Shown here: one piece after another, positions 1-6,436 of the stretch
Numbering within the stretch: position 1 is the stretch's first letter
How the letters are laid out: the number at the start of each line of letters is the position of its first letter
Source of the DNA: a virus
DNA: 24,215 nt
Reading direction: 5' to 3' (one strand)
IMG/VR virus record: IMGVR_UViG_3300036983_000046
Location: 1 to 24,215 of that record
Made by a program: the position numbers and the translations under genes
Notes under the pieces: generated by a model
Told to the model about the DNA's origin: nothing
The model's database searches: none
Seen by the model: the letters and a program-made list of their open reading frames with translations, nothing else

Positions 1-127
1 TCGCAGGAGTGTGCAGAATGTGGCGCGTGATCAGTTGCGAGTTTGAGGACCTGCCCTGGCATCTGCGCGCATGGGTTTACCTGCTTGCCGGTTCACTCGC
101 ATTCGGGGCAGGTTGCAAGGCATACGA
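1..127. repeat. terminal direct repeat, left copy (circular closure)
   Basis: These 127 bases are identical to the last 127 bases of the window. An exact overlap of 127, a common maximum k-mer length of short-read assemblers, is what a circular contig cut at an arbitrary k-mer looks like. Here it falls inside two overlapping small genes, so it is probably not a biological terminal repeat. A packaged direct terminal repeat cannot be fully excluded. The circular unit would be 24,088 bp. Confidence 0.93.
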
Positions 128-161
128 CCTTGCAGTATCACTTCTCGGTGTTGTTCGCTAG
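18..161 (+). CDS. small membrane protein, 47 aa
   Basis: The gene starts at ATG with an AGGAG Shine-Dalgarno nine bases upstream and ends at TAG. It overlaps the last 13 bases of the preceding gene, whose end is at position 30 here and at 24118 in the other copy, so the two are translationally coupled. The protein begins MWRVISCEFEDLPWHLRAW and then has one hydrophobic stretch (about residues 20-45) that could span the membrane. I recognise no family. Its first 110 bases are repeated at the right end only because the contig is circular. Function unknown; possible inner-membrane early protein. Confidence 0.7.
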   Translation: MWRVISCEFEDLPWHLRAWVYLLAGSLAFGAGCKAYDLAVSLLGVVR

Positions 162-188
162 TTGCGAACAGAGGAAAGGAACAGACCA

Positions 189-428
189 ATGGAACTAGTA
201 CCTTGGGGACCGAATCAGACGATTATCCGCTTCAGTGATGGAATGGAAATCTTCTTCAGTTACCGCACGCCAGTTGCCGCCTTCGTGCCAGGCACAGGAT
301 ACCTCAAGACGGAGGAAAAGCACAGCGTGATGACCTCCAAGCACATCGCGCACTATACGAGCAAGCGAGACTGCCAGACCCGCCCTCAGCGATTCTTCTT
401 TGACCTTTCGAGCCTGCTCGAAAGATAA
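189..428 (+). CDS. hypothetical early protein, 79 aa (DUF8033-like)
   Basis: I chose the ATG at 189 because a purine-rich Shine-Dalgarno (AGGAAAGGA) precedes it, followed by the CAGACCAATG leader seen at several genes here. A longer reading from 162 lacks such a signal. The 79-residue product has the sequence pattern GMEIFFSYRTPVAAFVPGTG followed by SVMTSKHIAHY. This resembles a small family common in phages and plasmids (DUF8033-type: a short beta region, then S-x-T-T-S-R/K-H-I). The family's function is not known. It is followed within 12 bases by a strong hairpin. Confidence 0.75.
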   Translation: MELVPWGPNQTIIRFSDGMEIFFSYRTPVAAFVPGTGYLKTEEKHSVMTSKHIAHYTSKRDCQTRPQRFFFDLSSLLER

Positions 429-439
429 ACGGCACCGCA

Positions 440-470
440 ATCCTGCCGGCTGAGACCCAGCCGGCAGGAT
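440..470 (+). other. intergenic hairpin (12-bp perfect stem)
   Basis: Arms at 440-451 and 459-470 are perfectly complementary around the 7-base loop GAGACCC. No T-run follows, so it is not a classical terminator. It lies between two co-directional genes and could be an attenuator, an mRNA-processing site or a 3' end stabiliser. Confidence 0.6.
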
Positions 471-490
471 ACTTCAGAAAGGACAGACCC

Positions 491-754
491 ATGACATACA
501 CCATACGAAGCATAGACGAGGAGACGACCTGCACGCAATGCGGTATGCCGCTTTACGAAGGCGACACCGTACACGAGATTGATGGACTGCCATTCTGCAC
601 CGAAGCTTGCCAGACCCGCCACCTGCGCGACCGCCAGCGCAAAGAAGAAGCACGCCAGCGCCAGAACGCCGCCCGCCGCGCGATCAGCGCCGCCTACCGC
701 GACGCCGGTATGGTCCGCGTCACAGGAAACCTCGGCGGATGCTACTGGGAATAG
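491..754 (+). CDS. small zinc-finger-like protein, 87 aa
   Basis: The start follows an AGAAAGGACAGACCC leader identical to that at 3336. Near the N-terminus the protein carries a probable four-cysteine metal site: CTQC at about residues 15-18 and CTEAC at about 36-40, a zinc-ribbon-like spacing. After this comes a strongly basic, Arg/Gln-rich helix (about residues 42-65). The architecture suggests nucleic-acid binding, but I cannot assign a family or function. It sits between two hairpins (440-470 and 767-791). Confidence 0.72.
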   Translation: MTYTIRSIDEETTCTQCGMPLYEGDTVHEIDGLPFCTEACQTRHLRDRQRKEEARQRQNAARRAISAAYRDAGMVRVTGNLGGCYWE

Positions 755-766
755 ACGCCTGCGCCC

Positions 767-791
767 TGCCGCCGCCACCCAGGCGGCGGCA
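767..791 (+). other. intergenic hairpin (10-bp perfect stem)
   Basis: TGCCGCCGCC and GGCGGCGGCA flank the loop ACCCA in the gap between the zinc-finger-like gene and the gene at 829. There is no T-tract. It is the second hairpin placed between consecutive early genes. Confidence 0.55.
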
Positions 792-828
792 TCACGGAGG
801 CAGCCCCTCCCAAGGAGAACACAGACCA

Positions 829-1053
829 ATGAACACCCGAGGAAAAGCAACCGCAGCCGAGACCCGCGACGCCGAAGCCTTCGACCGATGGAAGCGAAGC
901 ATGTCATCATGCATCGAAGGCCGAATCGGCATCAGCACAGACCAAATCGCAGACGCCCGACTGTGCGAGGACCTGTACGCCGACGGGTACACCCCCAGCG
1001 CCGCCGCGATGGTAGCCATCCGCGAAGCCGAGGACACACTGTGCACATGGTGA
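829..1053 (+). CDS. hypothetical early protein, 74 aa
   Basis: The ATG at 829 is preceded by AAGGAG and the ACAGACCA leader, which is why it is preferred over upstream in-frame starts. The product is a small, charged, mostly helical protein (begins MNTRGKATAAETRDAEAFDR). No family is recognised. The next gene starts at 1047 inside its 3' end, so the pair is probably translationally coupled. Confidence 0.65.
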   Translation: MNTRGKATAAETRDAEAFDRWKRSMSSCIEGRIGISTDQIADARLCEDLYADGYTPSAAAMVAIREAEDTLCTW

Positions 1054-1394
1054 TGTTCGTTTATGGCGACGTAGTTTTTGCCGCCCGCGTCATCCAAGAC
1101 GCGGGCGGCGACTCCATCCTTGTACGCGTAACCCACCACCCCGACGACTACGCCAAGCAGCGCACATTCGCGCGCCGCCAAGACTACCGCCAATGGCAGA
1201 ACGCCGCCCTCCCGCCCATAGGCGAGGAGCTCGAAATACCGCGCGCGTACACCGCCCCCTGCAGCCGATACCCCCGCTTCAGACGCGCCAGAACGGCGCC
1301 GAAGCCCCGGCAGCACTGGACACCTTTAGACCTTGCCCTCTGGACGGCCGCAACCGCCGCCCTTGCCTACCTCGCCTTCCGACTCTTCGCTTGA
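1047..1394 (+). CDS. hypothetical protein with C-terminal membrane anchor, 115 aa
   Basis: The start (ATG 1047) overlaps the stop of the previous gene; a GTG at 1041 is an alternative. The first 90 residues are hydrophilic with many Arg and aromatic residues (for example VRVTHHPDDYAKQR). The C-terminal 20 or so residues (LALWTAATAALAYLAFRLFA) form a clear transmembrane helix, so this looks like a tail-anchored membrane protein with a cytoplasmic head. Its TGA stop lies within the -35 box of the promoter at 1391. Family unknown. Confidence 0.65.
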   Translation: MVMFVYGDVVFAARVIQDAGGDSILVRVTHHPDDYAKQRTFARRQDYRQWQNAALPPIGEELEIPRAYTAPCSRYPRFRRARTAPKPRQHWTPLDLALWTAATAALAYLAFRLFA

Positions 1395-1420
1395 CACCTG
1401 CCAAGCCCGAGCACTATAAT
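1391..1420 (+). promoter_or_regulatory. sigma70-like promoter (TTGACA-18-TATAAT)
   Basis: TTGACA at 1391-1396 and TATAAT at 1415-1420 are both perfect consensus hexamers with an 18-bp spacer. The -35 box contains the stop codon of the upstream gene. The first gene downstream starts at 1488. The element begins CTTGACACCTG, as does the promoter at 3057. Confidence 0.85.
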
Positions 1421-1487
1421 ATCAGTATGCACTCAGTAGGCCACCGCGACCAGCGCGCCCTACACTAGACAGAAAGGACGATAAACA

Positions 1488-1799
1488 ATGCGCACCCAAG
1501 TACAGACCCTGCGACGCAACCCGACGTCAGCAAACGCCCTCCTCAAGTACGCCCTTGCCGCGTACGACCGCGACGACATCGACCTCGTAACCCTCCCGAC
1601 GCAAGACGCCATCAACCAGATGGACAGCGGCGACACCCTCCGCGACTTCATAGTAATGGAGCTCCGCGAAGGCATCATCCCCGCCTCATTCGACGACCAG
1701 GGACTACAGGCAATCGCCCTACTCCAGACCGCCATTGACGACCTCGAAAGAGCAAAGACCGGTATCTATGACCTTCTCACATCCAAGGAGAAGAAATGA
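1488..1799 (+). CDS. hypothetical early protein, 103 aa
   Basis: This is the first gene after the 1391 promoter, with AGAAAGGA 9-16 bases before the ATG. The acidic, probably helical protein starts MRTQVQTLRRNPTSANALLK. I recognise no domain. It overlaps the next gene by four bases (ATGA), so translation is coupled. It opens a run of five genes (1488-3067) linked by ATGA overlaps. Confidence 0.75.
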   Translation: MRTQVQTLRRNPTSANALLKYALAAYDRDDIDLVTLPTQDAINQMDSGDTLRDFIVMELREGIIPASFDDQGLQAIALLQTAIDDLERAKTGIYDLLTSKEKK

Positions 1800-2086
1800 A
1801 CAACCCGACGCCCCACCAGCGCGCGATGGACTTAGTCGACAGACTCACAGCCGCCGCCGCCCGCACCCAAGAACTACTTGACGACGCCACATGGCCGCAC
1901 GCCGAAGCCCTGCGCGACGCCGCCCGCGACTTCCGCAACGCCGACATTGACCCCGACGCCAAGGCCACCACCATCGGCAAAACAACAGCCGAGGCGCTGG
2001 CCGACACAGCCGAAGCACTTTACCTAACCCTCCGCTCAGCCGCCAACCTCGCGGAACTACTCAACCGCAGACTAGGAGAAATATGA
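1796..2086 (+). CDS. hypothetical helical protein, 96 aa
   Basis: The ATGA overlaps at both ends (1796 and 2083) fix the reading frame and start. The protein is Ala-rich and mostly predicted helical (LVDRLTAAAARTQELLDDA), with no cysteines or hydrophobic segment. It may be an oligomeric or small regulatory protein. No homologous family is recognised. Confidence 0.75.
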   Translation: MNNPTPHQRAMDLVDRLTAAAARTQELLDDATWPHAEALRDAARDFRNADIDPDAKATTIGKTTAEALADTAEALYLTLRSAANLAELLNRRLGEI

Positions 2087-2622
2087 GACTCACCACCCAG
2101 CACCTTTACGACACGTTCCCAACGATGCGCGCCCTGAGCCCACCCGGCTCAGGGCCGCGCGCGATCCTCGCCGCCCTTGAGCCCCAAATATGTGCGTTTA
2201 CCGACAACTGGACATACGCCAAGGACCTCGCCGCAGTCATCATGGACCACATAGCCGACACCCCGTATTCAGCGACCCCGCCCCGATTCCTGCCCTACCG
2301 CGCGACAACAGACGCCTTCCTCCAGGGCGCCGACCCAGCGCGCGCGACAACCTACCTGCGCGCCCTGTGCAGAGCCACCGCCCTGCCCCGAAGGCCACGC
2401 GCCTTCCGCAACGCCCTCTTATCCATAGCCCGGCAACACCGCCTGCCAATCTCCACCGCCATGCTTGCACACGCCGACGACACAATGACCGTGCCGGTAC
2501 GCGTGCGCCTGCCGCGAACCCTTGCCGCCGCCCTGCGCGACCGAGCCGCCGCCACCGGAGACACCCTGACCGACATCATACGACGCGCCACCTACGACGC
2601 ACTACAGAAGGAGACACCATGA
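2083..2622 (+). CDS. hypothetical protein with C-terminal ribbon-helix-helix-like segment, 179 aa
   Basis: The gene is coupled to its neighbours by ATGA overlaps. The last 45 residues contain a beta strand followed by two helices, TVPVRVRLPRTLAAALRDRA then GDTLTDIIRRATYDAL. That is the usual pattern of an Arc/MetJ/CopG ribbon-helix-helix DNA-binding domain. The N-terminal 130 residues are unrecognised. The family suggests DNA binding, perhaps as a regulator; the inverted GTTCAC array at 23378-23427 is one conceivable target. Both the assignment and the target are inference. Confidence 0.65.
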   Translation: MRLTTQHLYDTFPTMRALSPPGSGPRAILAALEPQICAFTDNWTYAKDLAAVIMDHIADTPYSATPPRFLPYRATTDAFLQGADPARATTYLRALCRATALPRRPRAFRNALLSIARQHRLPISTAMLAHADDTMTVPVRVRLPRTLAAALRDRAAATGDTLTDIIRRATYDALQKETP

Positions 2623-2789
2623 CCGTCGACAACATCATACGAGCCGCGACCGACGTTTACACCATAGCCGCAGTGATCTACACCGGCATCGTACTTGCGC
2701 GCCACCTGTGCAGATGCATAGCCGCCGCCCTTGACCCGCAGCCGAGGACCACCCCGCGCGCCCTGCGTCACAGAAGGCCAGGACGATGA
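2619..2789 (+). CDS. small membrane protein, 56 aa
   Basis: ATG at 2619 overlaps the preceding TGA (ATGA) and has a GAAGGAGA Shine-Dalgarno. The protein has one hydrophobic helix (about residues 14-38, DVYTIAAVIYTGIVLARHLC) and a very basic C-terminus (ALRHRRPGR), giving N-out/C-in topology by the positive-inside rule. It overlaps the following nuclease gene by four bases. Function unknown. Confidence 0.65.
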   Translation: MTVDNIIRAATDVYTIAAVIYTGIVLARHLCRCIAAALDPQPRTTPRALRHRRPGR

Positions 2790-3067
2790 CCCAACCGGAA
2801 TCCAGACTCAGAACCGCAATAGCCGCCGCCCTCCACGCGAAGGGCGCCAGAACCATAAAGTACCACGGCAGCATATACGGAGAATCCGGAGTCGCCGACC
2901 TCCTCGCGTGCTACCAAGGATACTTCGTCGCCATCGAAGTAAAGCGCCCCGGAGAACACCCAACCGCCATCCAGGCCAGATTCCTCGACTCCATACGCGA
3001 AGCCGGAGGACGCGCCGGAGTCGCGACCACCATCCCCGAAGCACTCAAAATAATGCTTGACACCTGA
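2786..3067 (+). CDS. VRR-NUC domain nuclease, 93 aa
   Basis: The whole protein is a minimal VRR-NUC (PD-(D/E)XK) domain. An N-terminal ESRLR helix with Glu5 comes first, then GVADLL with the catalytic Asp38, then AIEVK with Glu51 and Lys53, and a following Gln63 in TAIQARFL. Stand-alone phage VRR-NUC proteins are typically about 90-120 aa and are thought to act as structure-specific or Holliday-junction-like nucleases in replication and recombination. The gene ends an ATGA-linked block, and its last codons contain the -35 box of the 3057 promoter. Family call firm; the precise substrate is inferred. Confidence 0.88.
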   Translation: MTQPESRLRTAIAAALHAKGARTIKYHGSIYGESGVADLLACYQGYFVAIEVKRPGEHPTAIQARFLDSIREAGGRAGVATTIPEALKIMLDT

Positions 3068-3086
3068 CAAGCCCCCGTGCTATCCT
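3057..3086 (+). promoter_or_regulatory. sigma70-like promoter (TTGACA-18-TATCCT)
   Basis: A perfect -35 box (3057-3062) is followed after 18 bp by TATCCT (3081-3086). The -35 lies in the end of the VRR-NUC gene. The sequence around the -35 matches the 1391 promoter closely (CTTGACACCTG then ACAAGCCC). It should drive the HTH gene at 3112 and those after it. Confidence 0.72.
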
Positions 3087-3111
3087 TTGTCCAGAAAGGA
3101 GCCGACACCCG

Positions 3112-3339
3112 ATGAAGCCACGAAGAAACTCGAAAGAGGAAGCAGCCGAAAGGAACACATTCCTACGGCACAACACGACCCTCGCGCGATACCTCCATAA
3201 GAACCTGCGCGCGGGACGCTCGGTTTGCGACCTCGCACGCGAATTCAAGGTATCCAGGCACACCATAGACCTATGGATGGTACACGCCGGAATAAGCCGG
3301 CAGACACGCATCATAGTCACAGAAAGGACAGACCCATGA
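3112..3339 (+). CDS. small helix-turn-helix protein, 75 aa
   Basis: The start has an AGAAAGGAG Shine-Dalgarno 19-11 bases upstream and lies just after its own promoter (3057). Residues about 37-62 (SVCDLAREFKVSRHTIDLW) make a typical helix-turn-helix, with the DLAREFKVS turn and the recognition helix RHTIDLWMV. The N-terminus is basic. Its position directly after a promoter is consistent with a transcription regulator, possibly of the early region, but the operator is not identified. Confidence 0.75.
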   Translation: MKPRRNSKEEAAERNTFLRHNTTLARYLHKNLRAGRSVCDLAREFKVSRHTIDLWMVHAGISRQTRIIVTERTDP

Positions 3340-3839
3340 CCACCGAGCAATTCCAACTCACCAACGAAGCCCTGCGAACCGCAACGAACGACGCCATCGA
3401 CAACGACGCCGCCGCCCTGAACTACGGATACGAGGCGCAGGACCTCCAGGCCGCTCAGGACCAGTGGGACGCCGCCCAGTCTCAGGACATCAACAACGCC
3501 GTTGACCCCGAGACCGGCAAGCCCGCATTCTCCAACGCCGAGAAGCGCGCCGCCGAACTCGCGATCCGCCAGACCAACGACGACGAAAGCCAGAAGCGCG
3601 CCGAGACCATCGAAGCGCTCAAGAGGAAAGCCGCCGCGCAGCGCATCCTTGCCGACCGCAAGCGCGCGGAAGCCACCTACCTGCGAAACGAAGTCGCGTA
3701 CGCCGTAGCGCACCCAGCCGACGAACTAGCACTTGAGCTCCAGGCACTCAAGCACAGCATACAGACCGTTGTTGACACCGCCGCAGCCGCCGCGGTACGC
3801 CGCACGCTTGCCGAGCTTGCCGGAACCTCCTCAGGTTAA
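3336..3839 (+). CDS. hypothetical coiled-coil protein, 167 aa
   Basis: ATG 3336 overlaps the HTH gene's stop by four bases and follows the repeated AGAAAGGACAGACCC leader. The protein is highly charged and Ala-rich, with long helical stretches (KRAETIEALKRKAAAQRILA), so coiled-coil oligomerisation is likely. No catalytic motif is visible. It lies in the early/replication operon. I do not recognise the family. Confidence 0.75.
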   Translation: MTTEQFQLTNEALRTATNDAIDNDAAALNYGYEAQDLQAAQDQWDAAQSQDINNAVDPETGKPAFSNAEKRAAELAIRQTNDDESQKRAETIEALKRKAAAQRILADRKRAEATYLRNEVAYAVAHPADELALELQALKHSIQTVVDTAAAAAVRRTLAELAGTSSG

Positions 3840-3855
3840 GTACCGGCAATGGCAG

Positions 3856-3890
3856 ACGGGGCCGCCCGAGTATCCCTCCGACGGCCCCGT
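3856..3890 (+). other. intergenic hairpin before the HARP-like gene
   Basis: ACGGGGCCG (3856-3864) pairs with CGGCCCCGT (3882-3890) around a 17-base loop. It lies in the only long gap between the coiled-coil gene and the helicase pair. No T-tract follows, so an attenuator or processing role is possible. Confidence 0.5.
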
Positions 3891-3915
3891 GACATCAACG
3901 AAAGAGAGTCAGACC

Positions 3916-4161
3916 ATGTTCCCAATCATCACCGCCACCCGATACTCAGACGGAAGATCAGACATCACCATGACCTGCCCCTACGACGCCAAGACCGTTG
4001 ACGCCCTCCGCAACATGCGCGGCGCTAAGTGGGACAAGCACTCCAAGCTCTGGCGATTCCCCTGCGACCGCAGCATAGCCGAAGCACTACTCGCGCTCAT
4101 GCCCAACGCCTCCTACCAGCAGCACGGAGTGGACTTGAAAGTCAGAGGACCGCAGAAGTGA
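3916..4161 (+). CDS. HARP-like domain protein, 81 aa (helicase partner)
   Basis: The ATG at 3916 has a GAAAGAGAG Shine-Dalgarno and the CAGACC leader. The centre of the protein, CPYDAKTVDALRNMRGAKWD followed by KLWRFP, matches the pattern of HARP/SMARCAL1-N-like modules: F-x-Y with a short helix, K/R-x-x-x-G-A-x-W-D and K-x-W-x-F-P. In SMARCAL1 such modules sit N-terminal to an SNF2 motor and confer strand-annealing activity. Here it is a separate gene whose TGA overlaps the GTG start of the SNF2 helicase. This suggests a two-subunit annealing helicase. The family match is by eye; the functional link is inferred. Confidence 0.68.
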   Translation: MFPIITATRYSDGRSDITMTCPYDAKTVDALRNMRGAKWDKHSKLWRFPCDRSIAEALLALMPNASYQQHGVDLKVRGPQK

Positions 4162-5552
4162 TAACAGCCGACCCGAAACCATGGCCGCATCAGATGGCCG
4201 CACTTCGCCGCATCCACAACCAGCGCGGAACCCTCCTGTGGATACCAATGGGCGGAGGAAAGACGCGCATAGCAGTCGACTACATTCAGAACATGCTCGC
4301 CGGCAACACGCTCATCCTGTGCCCCCTGCGCGTCATCCCAGTTTGGCGCGACCAAATCGCGCGCTACTGGACAGCGCAACCCGCACCCTACGTCAGGGCC
4401 CTCGACACCGGAACCATAGCAGCACGGGCCGCCACAGCCTCCGCCCCACCAGCCCGCCCGCACACCATCACCATCCTGAACTACGAGACACTCGCCTCAG
4501 ACCTCATGACAAAGACCCTCGCCGCCATCCCATGGAGCCGCGTAATCCTTGACGAATGCCACCGGATAAAGGCAGCCGGAGGAGTACAGAGCAGACGCGC
4601 CGCCCGACTGTGCAGCACCGCCCACAAGATAATAGGACTGTCAGGCACCCCACTCAGCACAGGCCAGCGCGCCGGCAACCGCAAGATTGGCGCATGGCTC
4701 GACATCTATGGCCAGGCACGAGCAATATGGCCCCACCTATTCCCCAGAACGCACGCCGCATTCAAGGCACAGTACGGACGATGGATGGTAACGCCATTCC
4801 CGAAACTGCTTGACGATTGGAACCAGGACGACTTCCACGCGCGAATGAATCGACTATGCTACCACATCACAGAGGACGACCTCGCGATCAGTATCCCCGA
4901 ACCGCTCGACACCACCCTGCCCGTAACCCTGCCACCCGCAGCCGCCGCCACCTACGCCGAGCTCGAAACCGAGATGATAGCCGACACCCCCGAGGGCGCC
5001 ATCACCGCAGAGAACATCCTCGTAAAGCAACTCAGACTTCAGCAGATAGCCGGAGGACACATACAGCTTGACGGCGCGCCAGCCCCAGCCCTCCTGCACA
5101 CCGCGAAGTTCGACGCCATCGTAGACACCATGGCCGACATCCCCGACACCGACAACGTCGTAATCTTCGCCCGCTTCAGGCCGGAGATCAACGAACTCAC
5201 GCACCGCATCAAACAACACCGAGCCGTGTACCACATCATCGGCGGCCGCGACACATCAGACGCATGGAAGCACGACCCAGGCAGCGCCCTGATTGTGCAG
5301 ATCAACGCCGGCAGCGAAGGAATAGACCTCACCGCCGCGCGCTACGCCATCTACTGTTCACTATGCCACAGCCTCAAGGACTACCAGCAGAGCCGGAAGC
5401 GCCTGCACCGCCCCGGCCAAACACGCACAGTAACCTACATCAACGTAGTGGCCACAGGGACCATAGACGAAACGATCATGGACGCCCTCGCCACCAAGGC
5501 CGACGTCATCGAAGCAGTCAGCGAACGACTACGACAAAGGAGAACACAATGA
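4158..5552 (+). CDS. SNF2-family (SF2) DNA helicase/translocase, 464 aa
   Basis: The full set of SNF2 motifs is present: GGGKT (Walker A, about 32-36), a Ia region LILCPLRVIPVW, DECH (132-135, motif II), GLSGTP (motif III), a NVVIFARF strand, GSEGIDLT (motif V) and QSRKRLHRPGQ (about 411-421, motif VI with arginine fingers). At 464 aa it is a compact phage-type enzyme without accessory domains. I chose GTG 4158 because its G-TGA overlap with the HARP-like gene and the upstream AGAGGA fit; in-frame upstream residues are a shadow of that gene. It probably remodels or anneals forked or recombining DNA by ATP-driven translocation. Confidence 0.93.
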   Translation: MITADPKPWPHQMAALRRIHNQRGTLLWIPMGGGKTRIAVDYIQNMLAGNTLILCPLRVIPVWRDQIARYWTAQPAPYVRALDTGTIAARAATASAPPARPHTITILNYETLASDLMTKTLAAIPWSRVILDECHRIKAAGGVQSRRAARLCSTAHKIIGLSGTPLSTGQRAGNRKIGAWLDIYGQARAIWPHLFPRTHAAFKAQYGRWMVTPFPKLLDDWNQDDFHARMNRLCYHITEDDLAISIPEPLDTTLPVTLPPAAAATYAELETEMIADTPEGAITAENILVKQLRLQQIAGGHIQLDGAPAPALLHTAKFDAIVDTMADIPDTDNVVIFARFRPEINELTHRIKQHRAVYHIIGGRDTSDAWKHDPGSALIVQINAGSEGIDLTAARYAIYCSLCHSLKDYQQSRKRLHRPGQTRTVTYINVVATGTIDETIMDALATKADVIEAVSERLRQRRTQ

Positions 5553-6358
5553 CAAAGACCACCGCACTCGCGACACCGGAACAGACCGCAGACAAGTACC
5601 CCATCGTATCACCCGGAACAGCCGAGGAAGCAATCCAGATCATCAGCGAGAACCTCGGACCCGAAGGCGCGCAACTCTCAGCACTGGACCGAGTCACAGT
5701 CCCGACCGCCGGAGGACTCGCGTTCACCGTCACGACCGAACGCGGTCCCGAGCCGCAGACCAACCTCTCAGGCATAATCGTGCTTGCACAGCCGCAGAAC
5801 GCCATGTGGGCGGCCAGCTTCGATGAAGCCCCGAACGACCCGCCGGTATGCTTCAGCGCCGACGCCATCACAGGCAACGGAGACCGGTTCCAGACCGGAA
5901 GCCCGTCAGATCAGACCTGCGCGACCTGCCCGTTTCAGCAGTGGGGAAGCGGCCCCGACGGCAAAGGCAAACGATGCCGCAACCTCCGGCCCCTATTCCT
6001 CCTCCAGGAGGGAGACTACCTGCCAATCGTTATCTCAGTCCCGCGCATGAGCCTGAAGCCCCTCACCGCATATCTCACCCTCCTTGCGCGCAAGGGAATC
6101 CCGTACTACGCCGCAGTCACCACGATAGGGCTTGCACAGGACAAGAACGACGCCGGCATCACCTACTCAAAACTCACGTTCGCAATGGCAGACCTCATTC
6201 CGAAAGAGAACCGGCAAGCCATCCGCGATTATCGGGAAGTACTTCGCCGCTCAGTAGCAGCCGCGCGGGCGCCGATCGAAGCCACGCCACACCCGCCAAC
6301 CGAAGGCGACGCAACCGTATTTGACGAGGACGAGGACGCCAACGGACCGCAGGCTTGA
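5549..6358 (+). CDS. zinc-motif phage replication protein, possible ssDNA-binding protein, 269 aa
   Basis: ATG 5549 overlaps the helicase stop (ATGA) and has an AAAGGAG Shine-Dalgarno. A conserved-looking metal site spans CATCPFQQWGSG (Cys124, Cys127) and KGKRC (Cys143), with Cys101 nearby as a fourth ligand candidate. The C-terminus is acidic (VFDEDEDANG), as in many single-stranded DNA-binding proteins that recruit partners through an acidic tail. Proteins with a CxxCPFNQWG-type motif occur beside phage replication genes. I infer ssDNA binding or recombination mediation from context and tail; no enzymatic motif is seen. Confidence 0.65.
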   Translation: MTKTTALATPEQTADKYPIVSPGTAEEAIQIISENLGPEGAQLSALDRVTVPTAGGLAFTVTTERGPEPQTNLSGIIVLAQPQNAMWAASFDEAPNDPPVCFSADAITGNGDRFQTGSPSDQTCATCPFQQWGSGPDGKGKRCRNLRPLFLLQEGDYLPIVISVPRMSLKPLTAYLTLLARKGIPYYAAVTTIGLAQDKNDAGITYSKLTFAMADLIPKENRQAIRDYREVLRRSVAAARAPIEATPHPPTEGDATVFDEDEDANGPQA

Positions 6359-6382
6359 CACCACACCGGCCCGTAGTATAAT
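6355..6382 (+). promoter_or_regulatory. sigma70-like promoter (TTGACA-16-TATAAT) for the primase gene
   Basis: TTGACA at 6355-6360 and TATAAT at 6377-6382 are perfect hexamers with a 16-bp spacer. The -35 box contains the TGA stop of the upstream gene, as at 1391. The predicted transcript start (about 6388-6390) lies just before the hairpin at 6393. Confidence 0.83.
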
Positions 6383-6392
6383 CGCACTCACA

Positions 6393-6412
6393 GGCCCCGC
6401 AGCCGCGGGGCC
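6393..6412 (+). promoter_or_regulatory. 5' leader hairpin of primase mRNA
   Basis: GGCCCCGC-AGCC-GCGGGGCC is a perfect 8-bp, all-GC stem with a 4-base loop, beginning about four bases after the expected transcription start. It would cap the 5' end of the primase transcript and could stabilise it or regulate elongation. The Shine-Dalgarno (AGGAG, 6423-6427) lies downstream and is not sequestered by it. Confidence 0.6.
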
Positions 6413-6436
6413 GCAACTTCACAGGAGTTCAGGCCA

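Noticed and set aside
386-910. 174-aa minus-strand frame opposite early genes
   Set aside because: It lies antisense to genes with good starts (189, 491, 829), has no Shine-Dalgarno, and its product is an Arg/Cys/Leu-rich shadow.
3045-3713. 222-aa minus-strand frame
   Set aside because: It is antisense to the HTH and coiled-coil genes and covers a promoter; its Gly/Val/Leu-rich composition is that of the reverse complement of C/A-rich coding DNA.
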